From NCBI RefSeq assembly GCF_002999335.1, contig NW_020312061.1, positions 60,946 through 124,945 of the forward strand: a stretch of DNA of 64,000 nucleotides, read 5' to 3'. Made by a program: the position numbers and the translations under genes. How positions within the stretch are numbered: position 1 is the first letter of the stretch; each line of letters starts with the position of its first letter. This stretch comes from Cyclospora cayetanensis. Its lineage: Eukaryota; Apicomplexa; Conoidasida; Eucoccidiorida; Eimeriidae. Below, piece by piece: positions 1 to 16,172 of the stretch. The notes below the pieces were generated by a model. That model saw nothing but the letters and a program-made list of their open reading frames with translations, searched no databases and was not told where the DNA came from.

Positions 1-627
1 GTTAGTGGCAAGCTAGCATCGTGGATACCCTTGTTGTTTGCGAAGAGCACGTGTGAGCGGCCGTCAGCAGTGAGAGACATGACGCGAACAACAGAACCCA
101 GGTGAAGTCGAGCTACACACAAGCAGTAGAGCCAGGGAACCATGTGTGGGCATAGGGCCATTCACTCAGAGGTCAACGGTAGTGGTTCCTGCGGCTTCAA
201 TGTGCCAGCTAAGGAATTCAAGGACTTCAGGAGGTTATACACGCTCTGACGGTCCACACCTAGGGTTGGGTTATGCATTTTCTTGGTTTTAAGGCTAGCC
301 AGGACTCGCAAACAGGGAAACCAAAATTGTCATGCCAAAGCTCACGGGGCTGCTTGCTGGTAGGTTTGATTGCATGTAAGACCAAATTCGAGGCCTCCTG
401 TACAACGCTATTTTCTGCAGAGGGAATGACGCAGATATCCAGACTAAGCAGCCATATGCGACATGGAAAGAGCAGCCACCTATCAAAAGATTTGTCCACA
501 TTTGAACGGGCACAGGTAGACAAGCAACAGGCATAGCCTAAGCGAATCACCAGAAACCTGTCCCTGTACGGATGCATCAGAGATATACCGCAGTGAGGAA
601 CCCAGATAGGACTAAGCAGATAATACT
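1..627. other. No gene recognised
   Basis: Short open frames overlap on both strands around 260-577, but none shows a recognisable domain or clean splice context. The minus-strand gene ending at 628 reads away from this region's far side, so this stretch would be its 3' flank. Confidence 0.4.
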
Positions 628-2618
628 TCAGGCCTTACCGGAGAGCAGCAGCCTAAGAAGCAGCATGACCTTTGGTCTTGTCTCATAGCTGCCAAACCTG
701 AATACTCCTCTTTCCTTTGCCCACAGGCCAACGCAGAGAAGCGCCATCGCCCTTACACTCACTGGTACAACGCGGGACAAAACTGCACTTTCTATTAGAG
801 CCGCATATTGCCTTATGTAATTGTCTACCTGGGCCATGAGCCTCATTGGGACAAATCCGCCCTCTATTTTGTCTAATAACAATCGCAACTTCTTCCATTG
901 AGCTGTCTCCTGTTCGGGGGGACCCGTAATTGAAAGTAATGTTATAACTGCACAAAGAGAAGCATACACGACTTTAAAGAATGGCTAACTTGTAGATCGC
1001 ATTAGAAAAACCTTGATACCGAGGTCTTAAGTTGTGAATTGCTGTGTGTTGCTGACCTAGTCGCGCAACGACGGTGCCAAGCACAGAGGACGTGTTTGAT
1101 AGACTAGACTGGATTCGTTTGCCAACTGTCCAAAGAGTGTTCTTTGCGTTCCCTTGGCTGAATCTTATCGCAAGATGCATGCTGTACTGCAGCATGTCTC
1201 CATAGTCCACTGGTAGTCCATTCACAACTTCTTCAAATGTCTGAAGTCGTTCCAGAATGTCAATTCCAGCATTTTTGTAGAAGCTACCACCCACTAGCAG
1301 ATGCCACGGAGGACAGACCTTATCCATACCGCGGTTTCTGTATGTTGATACTGTGGGAATGAATGCCAAATCCGGCGAATCGGTTTCCCGGACAGCCTTC
1401 TCGAAGCGAGGGACTATAGCCTCAAGTGCGGCACTCCGTTCAGCAGACCCGTCTGAACGCATACACTGCATCGAAAAATAAAAGTACTTGAAGAGCGGAC
1501 CCTGGGCGCAGCTATGAAGAATAGAGGCTACACCATTCCCACCTGCGAAGACTGAACTTACTTGCATCGCAACGGAGCTCAACGGGCACCGGTTCGTCTG
1601 CCAGCAATTTTGCAACCTACGGAACAGAGAAAATGTAGCGGGACAATCAGTAAGCCACCCATTGATATCACGCTAGCTCGCATGCAAGCAGCCCTGCCCG
1701 GTGCATACAAAGCCCAGAGCATGTTCCCGGCCTATTCCAACCCTTCTTAATATAGTCTGCTTGCAAAGTTTTGAGTTTAAGTGCACCTCAGGAAAGGGGA
1801 CGAAGAGGCTGGGCTCGAGGAGAGGCACATTGGGGTTCCAGGTGTTGCAATCAAAGGCCTCGCCTTCCTCCAGAGTTACGAAGGGCCGACAGAGGCCGAA
1901 AAGGCCAACAATGGCAGCATCAAGCACCATGTGTGCCAGCCTATCTAATTTGAGCATGCTTATCACAGTGGTCTTCTCCACGGCGTCACCTCCTGAATGC
2001 AAAAGCCAAACACCCTCAATATTCTTTCTTGTGCTTCCTTATTTGCAGGTGGTTTTTCTTGACTAATGAAACTCTGGTTACTGCTTTCATAGGGTGTGCT
2101 TGATGCACACCAGTCCTTAAGTCCTTCCACGCGTTCCACAGGTCTCGGGTTCCAAGCTTTCGCCATATTCGTATAAGCTGCCTCCCCATAAATGCCCTCA
2201 TCGCCTTCCAAGGTTGCCTTGTGCTCATCCTCATGCCGGGAGGAGATTCTGGGTTCCACCAAAAGCTAGTGCTCTGTGGCGAGGTGAGACCTTCCCTCAG
2301 CTGAAGAATGTATTGCTCTATCCGAGGGTGTGCCAACCGCAAAAGCCCTAGAGGAGCAGAACCGTCAGCACAGTAGGAGCAACATGCAAAAGTTTCGCGG
2401 AAATTTTGGAAGGGCGTTTTGCCGCTGCAACTAGCTAAACAGGGGCTGATATCTTTTTCTGACCTGCTTTCTCGAGTGCTCTAAGAAACTCCTTGGGATC
2501 TGTGCCCTGGACTGCCTCAGAGATGGCTGTGAACACAGTAGGAAGAAGGGATAAAATCAGAGGTGAACTTGGCAACGTATTAGCAGGAACCACAGCAACA
2601 CAACTAGGCGGGAAATTG

Positions 2619-2686
<68 letters not shown>

Positions 2687-3420
2687 CAGCTATCACTTGC
2701 CAGCACTTGCGCAGCGGTATACGTACTCCAGGGAAGAGGGCCCCCGCGGGTAAGCGCCTCAATTGTTTTGTGTATCCCTTTTGCTAGTTGTTCAGCGACG
2801 GGAGTGGGTAGCTCGTCCAGGCCCCTTTGGACGCTGAGGTGCTCTCGGAGGCGGCCTGCCAGCAGTAGCATCGAGATTCAAGAAGAGTTGCGACTCAGAT
2901 GGCCTAATTTATTTGCGTCTGTTTGCTGGCTTGGTTCACAAAGAAAACTTTAGGGGAGACTTGCTGGAGAATGCACACGAGTGCACATTAAAGGTGCCGT
3001 GAGAAAGGCGTCCATGAAGTGCGTGTACACTCTGCGGGGTAGCCTCACTGTGCAGGCTGTTAACTTCCTCTGAAGCAGGAAGATTAGGAGCTTGGAGGTC
3101 TACCAATTCCGTATCGAGCTCGTGTTCTAAAAGCGACATGGGAGTAGTCGCCATCTCCCCGGAGGGAGTTGAGTGCAAAGACTCCGAAGGATCATGTGCA
3201 CGGGTCGAACCCACACTAAACCAGCGACCAGAACCATGAACGCTGCCTCCGGGAGGTAAAGGAGGTCTCTGATCTGTATAATCGGCAAGTACGGATGGAT
3301 CCACCGCCCCAGGGGAATCCTCCACCCCGAGATCTGCACCTGTGCTCGCAGGTTGCACCGGGCTTGTCGCAACCGTTGCTGCACTCAGGAGGCACAATAC
3401 ATGCAAAATACGGGAAGATA
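628..3420 (-). CDS. Spliced hypothetical protein, hydrophobic segment near N-terminus
   Basis: I do not recognise the family. Several exons on the minus strand join in consistent phase: up to about 3420 down to 3049, 2855-2697, 2526-2464, 2347-2111, 1992 downward, about 1550-1012, and 947-628 with the stop at 628. The joins 3049/2855, 2697/2526, 2464/2347, 2111/1992 and 1012/947 all keep frame with GT donors and AG acceptors. The join from the exon starting at 1992 to the one ending at 1012 is not resolved. The first visible exon contains a hydrophobic stretch (LHVLCLLSAATVATS) that resembles a signal peptide, followed by an acidic, Pro/Ser-rich segment. No in-frame ATG precedes it, so a short upstream exon is probably missing. 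Later exons look globular and helical. An (AT)n microsatellite lies in the intron between 2526 and 2697. A secreted coccidian protein is possible but unproven. Confidence 0.5.
2623..2685. repeat. (AT)n microsatellite
   Basis: About 31 uninterrupted AT units. It falls inside the inferred intron between the exons at 2464-2526 and 2697-2855 of the minus-strand hypothetical gene. Confidence 0.97.
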
Positions 3421-3499
3421 GAGGCTGTAAGTTCTTGAGTCATGCTATAAGCGAAGGGAGGAGAGGGAACTGGAGGACACTTCTGGGGGCCCAAGCATG

Positions 3500-6126
3500 A
3501 GGGGGGTAAGCCACGCAGTCAACCAGATTCATGAGAAGACAATGTACACATGAAAGTCATTGTGCCTTTATTAAAGGATGCTTGAAAGTCTATGAACGCG
3601 CCTTACATGTGTCATTGCAGGTGAAGCCACAAAGTGCTGCACAGGCCAATAGTGCATCTCTCCGAAACCTGTGGGACCCCATTCTACTGGAATTTCATAA
3701 AGGAAGGACTCCCAGAGGTACTCACAACATGAACAGCCCCCCAAAACAAGGGCTGCTGCGTATTCTTCCTCGATTTGAGAGCGGATCCGCTATGTGTAGG
3801 GTACAGCTTACAAGGGGACAGGGGCAGGCCGAAGGGTGTCCTTTGTTGAGGGGGCTACCCAGGATTATCTTCTTACTCCATCAGTTCTCCCATTGATATT
3901 CGCAGCTCTCAAATCCACTACAAAGCTGTTCTTCAATCAGAATATTGATGGTGAGGAAGGCCAATGTTGAGCAGTCAGAGACCGGTGGTCCTGTCTGGTC
4001 TGGTGAATTGCCCTTTGGGCCCAGACACAGGGGCCCTTGCAGAATCGAGGCTCAAGATATCAAGCATAAACATGGAAGATAATAGATCATAGTAATATAT
4101 GAACGTGCGTTGCTCCTGATAGACCTAAAAGTCAATATTAGTTCAAGAGATCTGCAGTGCAAGCAGGTACAGCGAATGCAACGAAATTTGCTTCTCCCCT
4201 TGTCCCCGAGTTCTGCCTTTTAATAGTTGGCAGAACGCCCATATACAATGACAAATACGGTAAAGAGACCCATGGATCCTTCGTGGAATTGTTAGAAACC
4301 CATAAAGACGCTTGTGGCCACAGCTGGGGATTTTCCAGACCGCGGTGGAGACCGACGACGCGGCCACACGGGAGACAACTGCCCAGGACAAGCCTTTATT
4401 TGTTCTTGATTCTTGTTTTCTAGTTTTTCAGTTGAATTTTTTCTGCCTGATATGGGATTTGAAATAGGAACTTGCAGGGCTATTTGTCAGCTGGATTGCT
4501 TGGACCAGGTCTACTCACGCAATCAGCATAGCAGCTGCATATACGAATGCTTCAGGTTAGGTTACAAAACAGCGATATACAGATAAAACGTAAGCCACAG
4601 ACTTTTCATTATCAGACTGAGGCTGCACATATAATATACGCTTCTAGGGCCGCACGCAAGTGGCCCGTACATTGCCCTCCCCGTATTAGCTGTAGCGGGC
4701 TAACCTGCACTTCGGCACCTTTGCACAAATACTCATTCTGAACTCAAAACTGGCGAGGAACGTATCAATTAGGATCTGTGTTTTTATGTCTTGTTTCTTA
4801 TAGAGTGGTATTAGCTCGATACTAGAAGACGCGATGCGGTGTGTGTAACGGTCCCAGCATCTAAAGTCTTCGGAGGGATAAAGTTGCCACCACACACTGT
4901 GTACACAACTAAGATAGAGATACTCAATGTTTTGAAAAGGTAGTTTCTGGCTTGTTCTGCCTGGGCCTCTCATAGTTCTGGACATTAGGATGTGCGTAAC
5001 TACACCTCTCGGCATTCCAAGCTATAACGGCTAGTTGAACACAACATCTGGCACAAACCCGCACGATGTTGTATCAATAGAGCACTAAGGTTTTGCGAAA
5101 ACATGTACTAACAAAGAAAACAACGTAAATTCTATGCTACTTGTGAGTTTGATATGGCTACTTAGTAGAAATGGATGAAGTGTAGCATAGCACGCTACAT
5201 CTACGTTCCCTTATTTGAAGCCCACGCCTTCATGTTCGATGCTCTCGGGTTAAGACTAACTGCTTCATGTCCATCTCGCATCGAAGAGAGAAATCGATAG
5301 AGCAAGAAAGACCTCTGAACTGTGAAAGAATTGCACATGGTCATAGCCTCCCGGTCACAACCTCCTTCGTATGGTCACTTTAGTGCAGCCGTAAAGCCTG
5401 CTGCAGACTATTGCCTTCAGGCACGCAGAAACACGAGATTAGTACAAATTAGAAAGGCAGAGAAATGTGTTAAACGACTACGTGAAATAGACGAGGAAAC
5501 GGCACACACGCACTAACCAATAAATGACGAAGGACAAAACCAGCCCGCAGCACGAAGGCTCATTATCCTCGGAGCGCTGAAATGTGTTGCCAATTTTTTC
5601 CACAAGGCTAAGAAGCACATACAAAGAATCAAGAAACACACCACGTTTGGTACGGCCTCCGCGCCTCCTCCAGCGATTTTTGCATGCAAATATCGCTTGA
5701 GAAGTAGTTCGCTACCAAGGCTAAATGGGGAAAAGAAAAGAATGCGAAGATAATATACCTGAGCCTGCCTGCACATAAATCTGAGTCTAGAAAACACCTT
5801 AGTATTGATTACCGTATACATTCCCAGGAAGTGCCCATTTACAAGTTTGAGCTCTTCAGGCAGAACGTGAGCTGAAAAACTATTTTTTCACTGGAAAGAG
5901 GAGTTGGATCCGTAGCGACTAGCTATGTTGACGAAAAAGGAGCCCTAAACTCTTCTGCAGGCAAGCGTAACTCCCTTCCCTCTACTGCTCCTCCGCCAAC
6001 TACGAAGGCAGACCTTCCTCACCCCATTTTTTTCAGAGTCTCCTGTCTACTGCGCCCTTGACAGCCGCTAGTACTAGGATCTAGCACAACTAAAGCCGCC
6101 TGTGCATCCTCTGTTTCCACACGGGT
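3500..6126. other. Gene-poor stretch, nothing recognised
   Basis: Only short, mutually overlapping open frames occur here. I see no domain motif, tRNA or tandem repeat. It lies just beyond the 3' side of the decayed retroelement, so it may include older unrecognisable remnants, but I cannot show that. Confidence 0.4.
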
Positions 6127-8660
6127 CTACTGCCTAAACGGCAATTCTAACAATTCGGCGGGCTCTTTGTTTAGGAATCCAGTGTTGGCACTTTTGTGGC
6201 ACCTCCAGCTATTAGGGAAATCGATGGAGTGAGAAATACCGTTGATCACAAATGCTCTTAGCCACTTGGCCACACCCTTCCTCGTCTGGCCACCTAGTGC
6301 ATCCACAGAGCCTGCCAATCCACGAGGGCTAAGCATTCAGGCTCGAAACAAGCATTCTGCCTTCGCGTATTAGACTTCTGTGCCCTTCTTGTTCGTATAA
6401 CCAGGTGTTCTTTAACTTTCTCTATTTCCTTGGGTAAGTGCTGACTACGGATCACCAGGTCTAGGCCAAGATAGCACAACAAGGAGGCGGGGAGATCCTG
6501 ATAGACGAGTGTATCGTGTTTTTGCAACCCACTCAGAATAATAAGGAAGCTCAAAAAGCCAAGCTGCATTTGTTAAATCACATGGGTACAAATGATGCGA
6601 CAGAGTTTGGTTGGTGGGCCGTGACTGTCTATCTGCCTGAGGGTGGATCTCATCTGTCCCCATCCGGTTTATTATGCAGGCGGGTGACAAAAGAAGGCCA
6701 AAATGCACTAGCGAGTTTCAATGCCCTGTCCGTAATTACATTCCTGTGAGCTGCTTAAAGCTTCTATATATTAACTAGAAAAATATGAGCGACTTCCCAA
6801 GCCGTGATAGAGCTGGAACAAGAGTTATAGTGGGCCTATTTGCTGAGTCTCTCGACGACGACGTCAATGCTCTCCTGCCTTGCTGCATACGGAGATGTAG
6901 CATTTTAATCCATGAGCGTCGGCGCACAGAAAACAGGAAGTTTTTGCAAGGAACTGGTTTGGGGGGGAATTGCGCGACTTCACCTGCTGAAACCTGGGCA
7001 AGACAGTGCGTACCCCTTCGCCGCGGGATGCCCCCGAGGCCACCAAAAAGCGTGAGAGCTTTTCGTAATAGTGTGAACCCTTCTACGGCACCAGACAAAA
7101 TAGACACCTTTTTTCCCGAAGTGGCGCTGCGGGACAAAATGGAGGTGCAAGCGACGGAGGCGTTTGCTGGTTTTAAACCACATAAGGCCATTCTCAATGC
7201 AGCAGTGCTGCATCCTTTGCTATTCTAGATTTTAAACCTATTAGAGGAAGCATGGGTATAAAAAGCATAAGACGTACACACTTATAATGAAAACCCTAAA
7301 ATTATCACAGACAAGGCAGTTCGGCTTGACAATAGTAAACTGTCGGGGCGTCTCACGAGAGTGTCGGCGACCACGTTAGCCATGTTCTCAATACTCTTCA
7401 TTGTGAAATCGTATTTCAGGGTGCACCGAAGCGGGGGAACAGCTCAATGATTATCCAAGCCCTGAAACCCCTTGTAAATTGCAAGAATGCCTGATAGTTA
7501 CCGCTGGTCGGTTCCAGCGGGGCAAGTAGAGTAAAAAGCAGTAATTTGGAATTTGGAAGAGCCTGAAGCCTATTGGAAGGGAATAGAGTTTACCGATACG
7601 TCAGTAGCATTGGCTTTCAGGAAGATACGACGCTTATAATCGGGAGGTGCGAGTGAAACGGGAGTTGTGGGAGGACGATGAGCGTCCTTACTGCTCCATC
7701 AGCCTCATGTATCCACTACATAAAGTTTTCATTTTCTAAAGTAGGTCACTCAAAGAGAGCAATTCGAGCAAATTCAGAGCTTAAAATATGGTAAGACAAG
7801 ATGCAAGCTTACAGGCCCTCGCAGCATGCTTACGGGTGAGTTAAGGTAAACGCCCCGCCTTCATTCCTCTAAAGTTCACCGGATCTGATTTAATTCCTGC
7901 AACCGAAACATGGAATCCCACAAAGCGTGTTCTAACTAAAAACAAAGGCTCGGGTGCCCTCACATTCCGCCACTTGCCTCACAACAGGTGAAGGGGATGT
8001 CGAAGGCACTGTAGTTATGCTTGAATGGTCCGGCCAAATACTTACACAACATTCACGTGGACAGCCATCCACCCTTTCTTTGCGGGCTCGCAGGAATGCC
8101 GATCTTCATGCATTTTCCAGTTTAAAAAGCATACAGGTAGACTCGAATTTGCGAGTGCGAGCTGCCACGCGCCTTTTGTTCCTCTCATCTGCGAGGAAGG
8201 GGATTTGTGACGGGGTGTCTGTGAAGTTGAATGTCGAATAGGCCAATTTTTTCGATGTGGTTTGTTAAGCAACTGGCCAGCATGAGGTATTTGAAGCTTC
8301 TGGTTTACAGATACTTTTCAGGAGCTTAGAATTGACGCGCATGCACCGCAGTCCATCTTTTTGTGGCACCAACCCTGGGTAAGGTTCAACGGCACTGTTC
8401 GATTCCTTATTTTCGCATTTTCCAACAATCCTCCAACTGCCCACTATTCTCACATTCGTACTGTAAAGGTCTTGTGTCCTGCAGAATTTCAGTAGAGATT
8501 GACCATGGTATGGACTCAGCACGATGCGCAGGAAAAGGATCATGGGGCCAGCCTGCTGGCAGCTCGTCTTTGGATAGTACAGCCTCAAACTCATCCTCGA
8601 TGTTGCGGATTCTTGCTGTTCCTTTGCTCTTTGGAAGCCTTAATACAGCATTGCTTTAAA
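6127..8660 (-). mobile_element. Decayed Ty3/gypsy retrotransposon pol (RT, RNase H, integrase)
   Basis: Reading the minus strand from high to low coordinates, the pieces of a Ty3/gypsy pol appear in the right order but with stops and frameshifts. RT is at about 8.55-8.27 kb, with a segment like the 'LVPxKDGxxRxxVNxxxLxxI' core. RNase H is at about 7.7-7.5 kb, with a PPDYKRRxFLKAxATDVSV-like strand. The integrase zinc-binding region is at about 7.2-7.0 kb. The integrase core is near 6.9 kb, with VVVERLSK, and at 6.60-6.65 kb, with HPQADRQSRPTNQTL, matching the family signature HPQTDGQxERxNxxL. An integrase C-terminal segment follows at 6.5-6.3 kb (RAQKxNxxRQNxxFExExLALVD). No intact frame remains, so it cannot encode active protein. 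LTRs were not identified with confidence. Confidence 0.8.
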
Positions 8661-11600
8661 AGTCGTGAAGATCGCGTGCATGCTCAGAACCGTCTTTTCT
8701 CAGAGTGCCGCTGAGCTCTCCGTACGACGACCCAAACTCCCCTTGTTGAGGTACCAACTCTACCCTGTTCTCTATTAGTAAAATGAGCGCTGTCAAGAAT
8801 ATTGGGAGGCGCTTATTTGTGACGTATCCTTGCACACGCAGCTCCACAGCGCGGCGTGCCACCGTTTGGGTACACAAGGTGGACTTGGAACTCGTCATGA
8901 TGCACAGGCCCAGCTTGGAAGCCCCCAACCGTGCTAATATAACACGCTTCCAAATTAAAGTGACATCAGAATGCTGTGGCTTTGCCAATATATGTGTTAT
9001 GTGCCTTTCACCACAACAAAGTCTCAGAAACTGTGCGAACGCGTGAACTGGCAAACTGCACTTCTGCGCCGTTTTCTCGAGTTATATCCATTTCACACCC
9101 AGTGTCAAGTCACTAATGCAGTTCTTGGCCACTACCGCGAATTCGCATGGGCGCAGAATCGATGCGTGCTGGTTCTCCAGCTGCTAATATATCCTCTGAG
9201 GCCCCTTCACAGCACCGTAGAGTCCGTGAGGGAATTTCCGTTTCCCCTATTCGCCTCCTTGCTAATAAGAATGCTTGCTTCGCCGGATCTAGTCCCCTTG
9301 TTCAAGTTTTTCAGGGTGTTGAGTGCATTTGTAGTTTCGGATCTTACAAGCCACTTTCCCGCTATGGAAGCAAGCGTGTCGTTGGGAAACTGATTCGGGC
9401 TGCTTGAAAGAGCGGAAGCCCTCTGACACTTCTCTTCGTTCACCTTGGACTGTAGGCTAGGGCTGTTTGAAAGTCCCGACACGTGTAGGTTCTGAGCCCC
9501 AATGTGGCTCTTCCCCTTTCCAGCCGTTCAAAACACTCTTTCGCCACTTACGCCTAAAGTGGCCTAATATATTTGAGGAACTAACGCAACGGTCAATTGT
9601 TAACTCTCAAGTCGCTGCCGATCATGCGCCCCACTGACATGGCACTTCAGGTAGACCTCACGGAATCTACTAAGAAAGCAGCTGTTTGCCTATGTTGTGG
9701 CTTTCGTAGACTACAAGTTCATATTTTCGGATATACTACTTATTGTGCTGTTCGTCTAATTTACCTTTTGTAGTTATCCCAAAGTTTGCTGCTGAGCTGG
9801 GCTAGGCGTAAGCCGGTTAGTCATTGCATGCATGGCAACCGAAACTGTAGCATTTTCCTGTAGGCAGTCAACTCCTCTGTCTAAATAAAGCCACCACTGA
9901 AACGAGTTTTCCTTTAATAAGCATGCTGCGAAAAGCGGAATTTTCTCTTGGGGGATGCAACGCGATTTGCATGTTCAACCGGCTGGTGAAATCTGCGAGT
10001 ACTTGTCCGTCCTCAGGGCCTTCTTGCTTTTCTGGCCTTGATATTCCTCAGTCATGCGTTCATAAATATTTTGTTAGCTAACAAAGCAAGCCTTTCTACA
10101 AGCTGTGAGGCTGAGCCTTCGCATCAGTTTGCAGGCCAGCCTCTGTCCCTGTCAACTACTGTCGCCGAAGGGTTTTCAAATACCCCGCTGTTGCCAAGGT
10201 GAATGAGACTAACAAATTACTAAATTGTCTGCTCAGAGCTAAAGAGCGGCTGTAAGAAATCCAGTCACCCACTGCATCCACAGCTCGGCGATGAGCAGGG
10301 ACTGCATCAAACCATGCGAAGCACCGCATTGTAAAAGTCCATCTAAAATTTTTAAAGAAACAAAACTTTTCTTTGAGTTAACGCAGATTTGATAGAAACT
10401 ATCGGATTTTCCGGAAAATCCTCCTCGATTCACGTGGCTTGCCCCTCACAGTTCCAGCCTAGGGTGCGCATAGCTGTATCTTCAAGGCACTACGAGCATT
10501 CGTAGGTAGCTGTACATACCATCCACCACCCACGCGCACAACATTGCGTCTTGTATTGAACTTGCACTACTCTGCAGTAAAAACGCATGCGAACAGGTAA
10601 ACCAATTAGTCGATTTGTTACTATTTTTTGTTCAATATAGCTAGCATAGTAGAATATACCCGAATGCAGGTAGCGAAAAAAGCGCTGCTGCCTATTAAGT
10701 TTCAGTTGAGTCTGAAAGTGCATGCCTTGCTGTGTAGTCCTGTGATGGTGGGAACGTTACATTGTCAGGTATGTCGTTTCTAACTTCTTGCTCATGCCTT
10801 TTAGAAGACTTGCCAATCGACTATGCTGCATGAACCCCGCTATATCAGCATGCCAAAATTGTCTTGTGAAGCGTGAAGACACGGCTGGACTAGTCTCCGC
10901 ATTGAGCTGTGTCGATGTGCCTTGGTTTTCACTCTAGAGTCGCTGGAGGTCCATGTTTTGGGGTGGTGTGACGGCAGCGAGGCATCGTACCGCCGTGAAC
11001 GTTTTGTGGTGTTTATGTCTATGCCGTCTGGCCAGTTTGTGTAGCTCCTTTGGCTTCTTTTCGTTTAAAACTCGAATGTCTACTCTTTTCCCCCTCGCAG
11101 TGGATTTCTCCTCTCTACGAGCCTAGGAAGTGACTATAAGGCGGGAGGTTTTCTACTGTTCCGTGTGTAGCTGGTCTCAACTGCTTAACATAAAACAGAA
11201 ATTTATGTGCTCTGCAATGGGACACCATGACGCAGCGGGTCAAGCTGGACCTAAACACTCTCTGCTACACCAGTGTACTCTGATAGGAATTTATTAATAG
11301 ATGATTATTTGATAAAGATGTTCGTACACCGTACGGGCTTCAGAGTAGGGCAAACTCAGCATGCTGAGAATTTACTTCTTTTGTGTTTGGGTTTGATGCT
11401 TTGCGCAGCTATTTTGAATACCGAGAGGGATTAGTGAATAAAGAAACGTGCATCCTAGATATCCTTCGCCCCGTATTCCTAACCCCTGTAGGATGAGGGG
11501 AAGGGGGGAGGACTGCTTTTGAAAAGGCACCTAATGCTCCTTTATCTAGGTATGTATACAGCTTGGCGTGTTTGCCTGTGGAAATCCTAGGTGGAGCCCT

Positions 11601-12191
11601 ACAGCCAATCTCTAGTACTGCAATTTCGGGTGAGGCCTGAAATGCAGCGACTCGCCCAAAATGCTTCTCACTACATGATTCTAGTGGCGTCTAACCCCTT
11701 TTACTGGCCTTCAGTGATGGCTTACCTGGTCCTTCTTTAGACCTTTAAACGGGTACCACTGGGTCGTATCAATGTGATCCATAATCTCAAGTGCCAAGGA
11801 TGTGTATACTTCCGGCTCAAAGGCGCCTCGCGCGAGAGCGGAGAGAAAGAAGGACTGGAAACCACCATCAAGATGTTAAGTGACTTAGAACTTCCTCACA
11901 AAGGCTATAGGTAACATTTTTTCATGTATATGGGGCTGGTTCAGTGTTCCTTGGCCACATAGACCGACCTCTTTAGAGGGCCCCCCATACCAATACTACG
12001 CAAGACTGGAGGGGGCCCCCTGATCGACCCTAGCGGATATGTATCCACTCTCTAGGACAGCTCAGTGCCGTTTTATTTGTGATACAGCTGGTCTTTCTTG
12101 GATATGCAAGACCAGAGGCTATTTTTGTCTGGCTGGTGTGCTTGTCGTGTGTTTCTTTGTGGTTGAGCGGCAGCAGCCGCATCAAACAACC
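8661..12191. other. Retroelement-flanking and intergenic DNA, no intact gene
   Basis: No coding exon is recognised. The part at about 8.83-9.15 kb aligns by eye with 44.10-44.43 kb, at nearly the same distance from the RT remnants (about 780 bp from the shared RT point in both). It is therefore probably the 5' (gag/leader) part of the same element family. A short related block lies at about 10.53-10.59 kb. From about 10.6 to 12.19 kb I see only AT-rich, motif-free sequence leading to the DPM1 start. Confidence 0.5.
10530..10590. repeat. Dispersed repeat block, copy 1 of 3
   Basis: A block of about 60 bp containing GCGCACAACATTGCGTCTTG and ACTACTCTGCAGTAAA. Diverged copies lie at 30515-30572 and 44863-44922 in the same strand orientation. 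It could be an LTR or leader fragment of the Ty3/gypsy elements nearby, but its orientation relative to the plus-strand pol at 28 kb is opposite to that expected. Confidence 0.5.
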
Positions 12192-15550
<3,359 letters not shown>

Positions 15551-16172
15551 ACTCCTGGCGTTTCTGGGAATTGTCAGTTTCTTCGAGGGGAAACTGCAAA
15601 GAATAGGCCTACACTTCTTTTTTAGTAGCAGACACCTAAAGGGGAAGTTCGTAAAACTGCAAGGGAAGCTTATGTGTGCAGAGCTGCTGTTGCTGCTTGC
15701 TGCCTCTTGAGGGTAGCACACTGCGGGAGAAATCTAAGATGTACTGCTGGAACCCCAAGGTATCTGAGGCCCCCGGGGTGCCTACTCCGCTGGAGTGGCC
15801 CGCATGCACGGGCAGGTAGGAATTTTCGCGCTCCCAGTTTCCCAGCTTAAGGCATCAGACAGTCCTTTAAGTGCAAATGCAGCTCCTAGTATAGTTTACA
15901 GTCAGACAGAGACACTATGTACAACGGCACCTCCAGAGGCCGTTAGCTGCATACCCTGCAAAAGGAAGCTCTTTCGGCGCTCAGAACCCCTATTCTGTTA
16001 GCTACAGCACTGTGCTCGGAGTGCTGAGTCTGCCGAAGAAACAAGTCGTACCACCACGGATTCTCTATATTCATCCTTCCTATCCGTAGCGAGGCCCCAG
16101 GTTGCTAGCGAAGAATTTGGGTAACTAGTTTGCCAGGAGGAATAGTAGCTAGGCACAAAGTTGAGCTTATCG
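15551..16172. other. Convergent 3' intergenic region
   Basis: This lies between the stop of DPM1 (+) and the stop of the LC8-like gene (-). It holds the two 3' untranslated regions and no recognisable gene. Confidence 0.5.

Noticed and set aside
3190..3220. A GGTTCGAC-like T-arm box on the minus strand
   Set aside because: No anticodon arm or acceptor stem can be drawn around it, and it lies in an exon of the minus-strand gene.
6785..7228. Plus-strand open frame of 147 codons
   Set aside because: The minus strand of the same stretch carries integrase motifs (VVVERLSK near 6.85 kb and the zinc-binding region), so the plus frame is a shadow of the retroelement.
7280..7310. AAAACCCTAAAA resembling an apicomplexan telomere unit
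   Set aside because: A single unit without tandem copies; no telomeric array.
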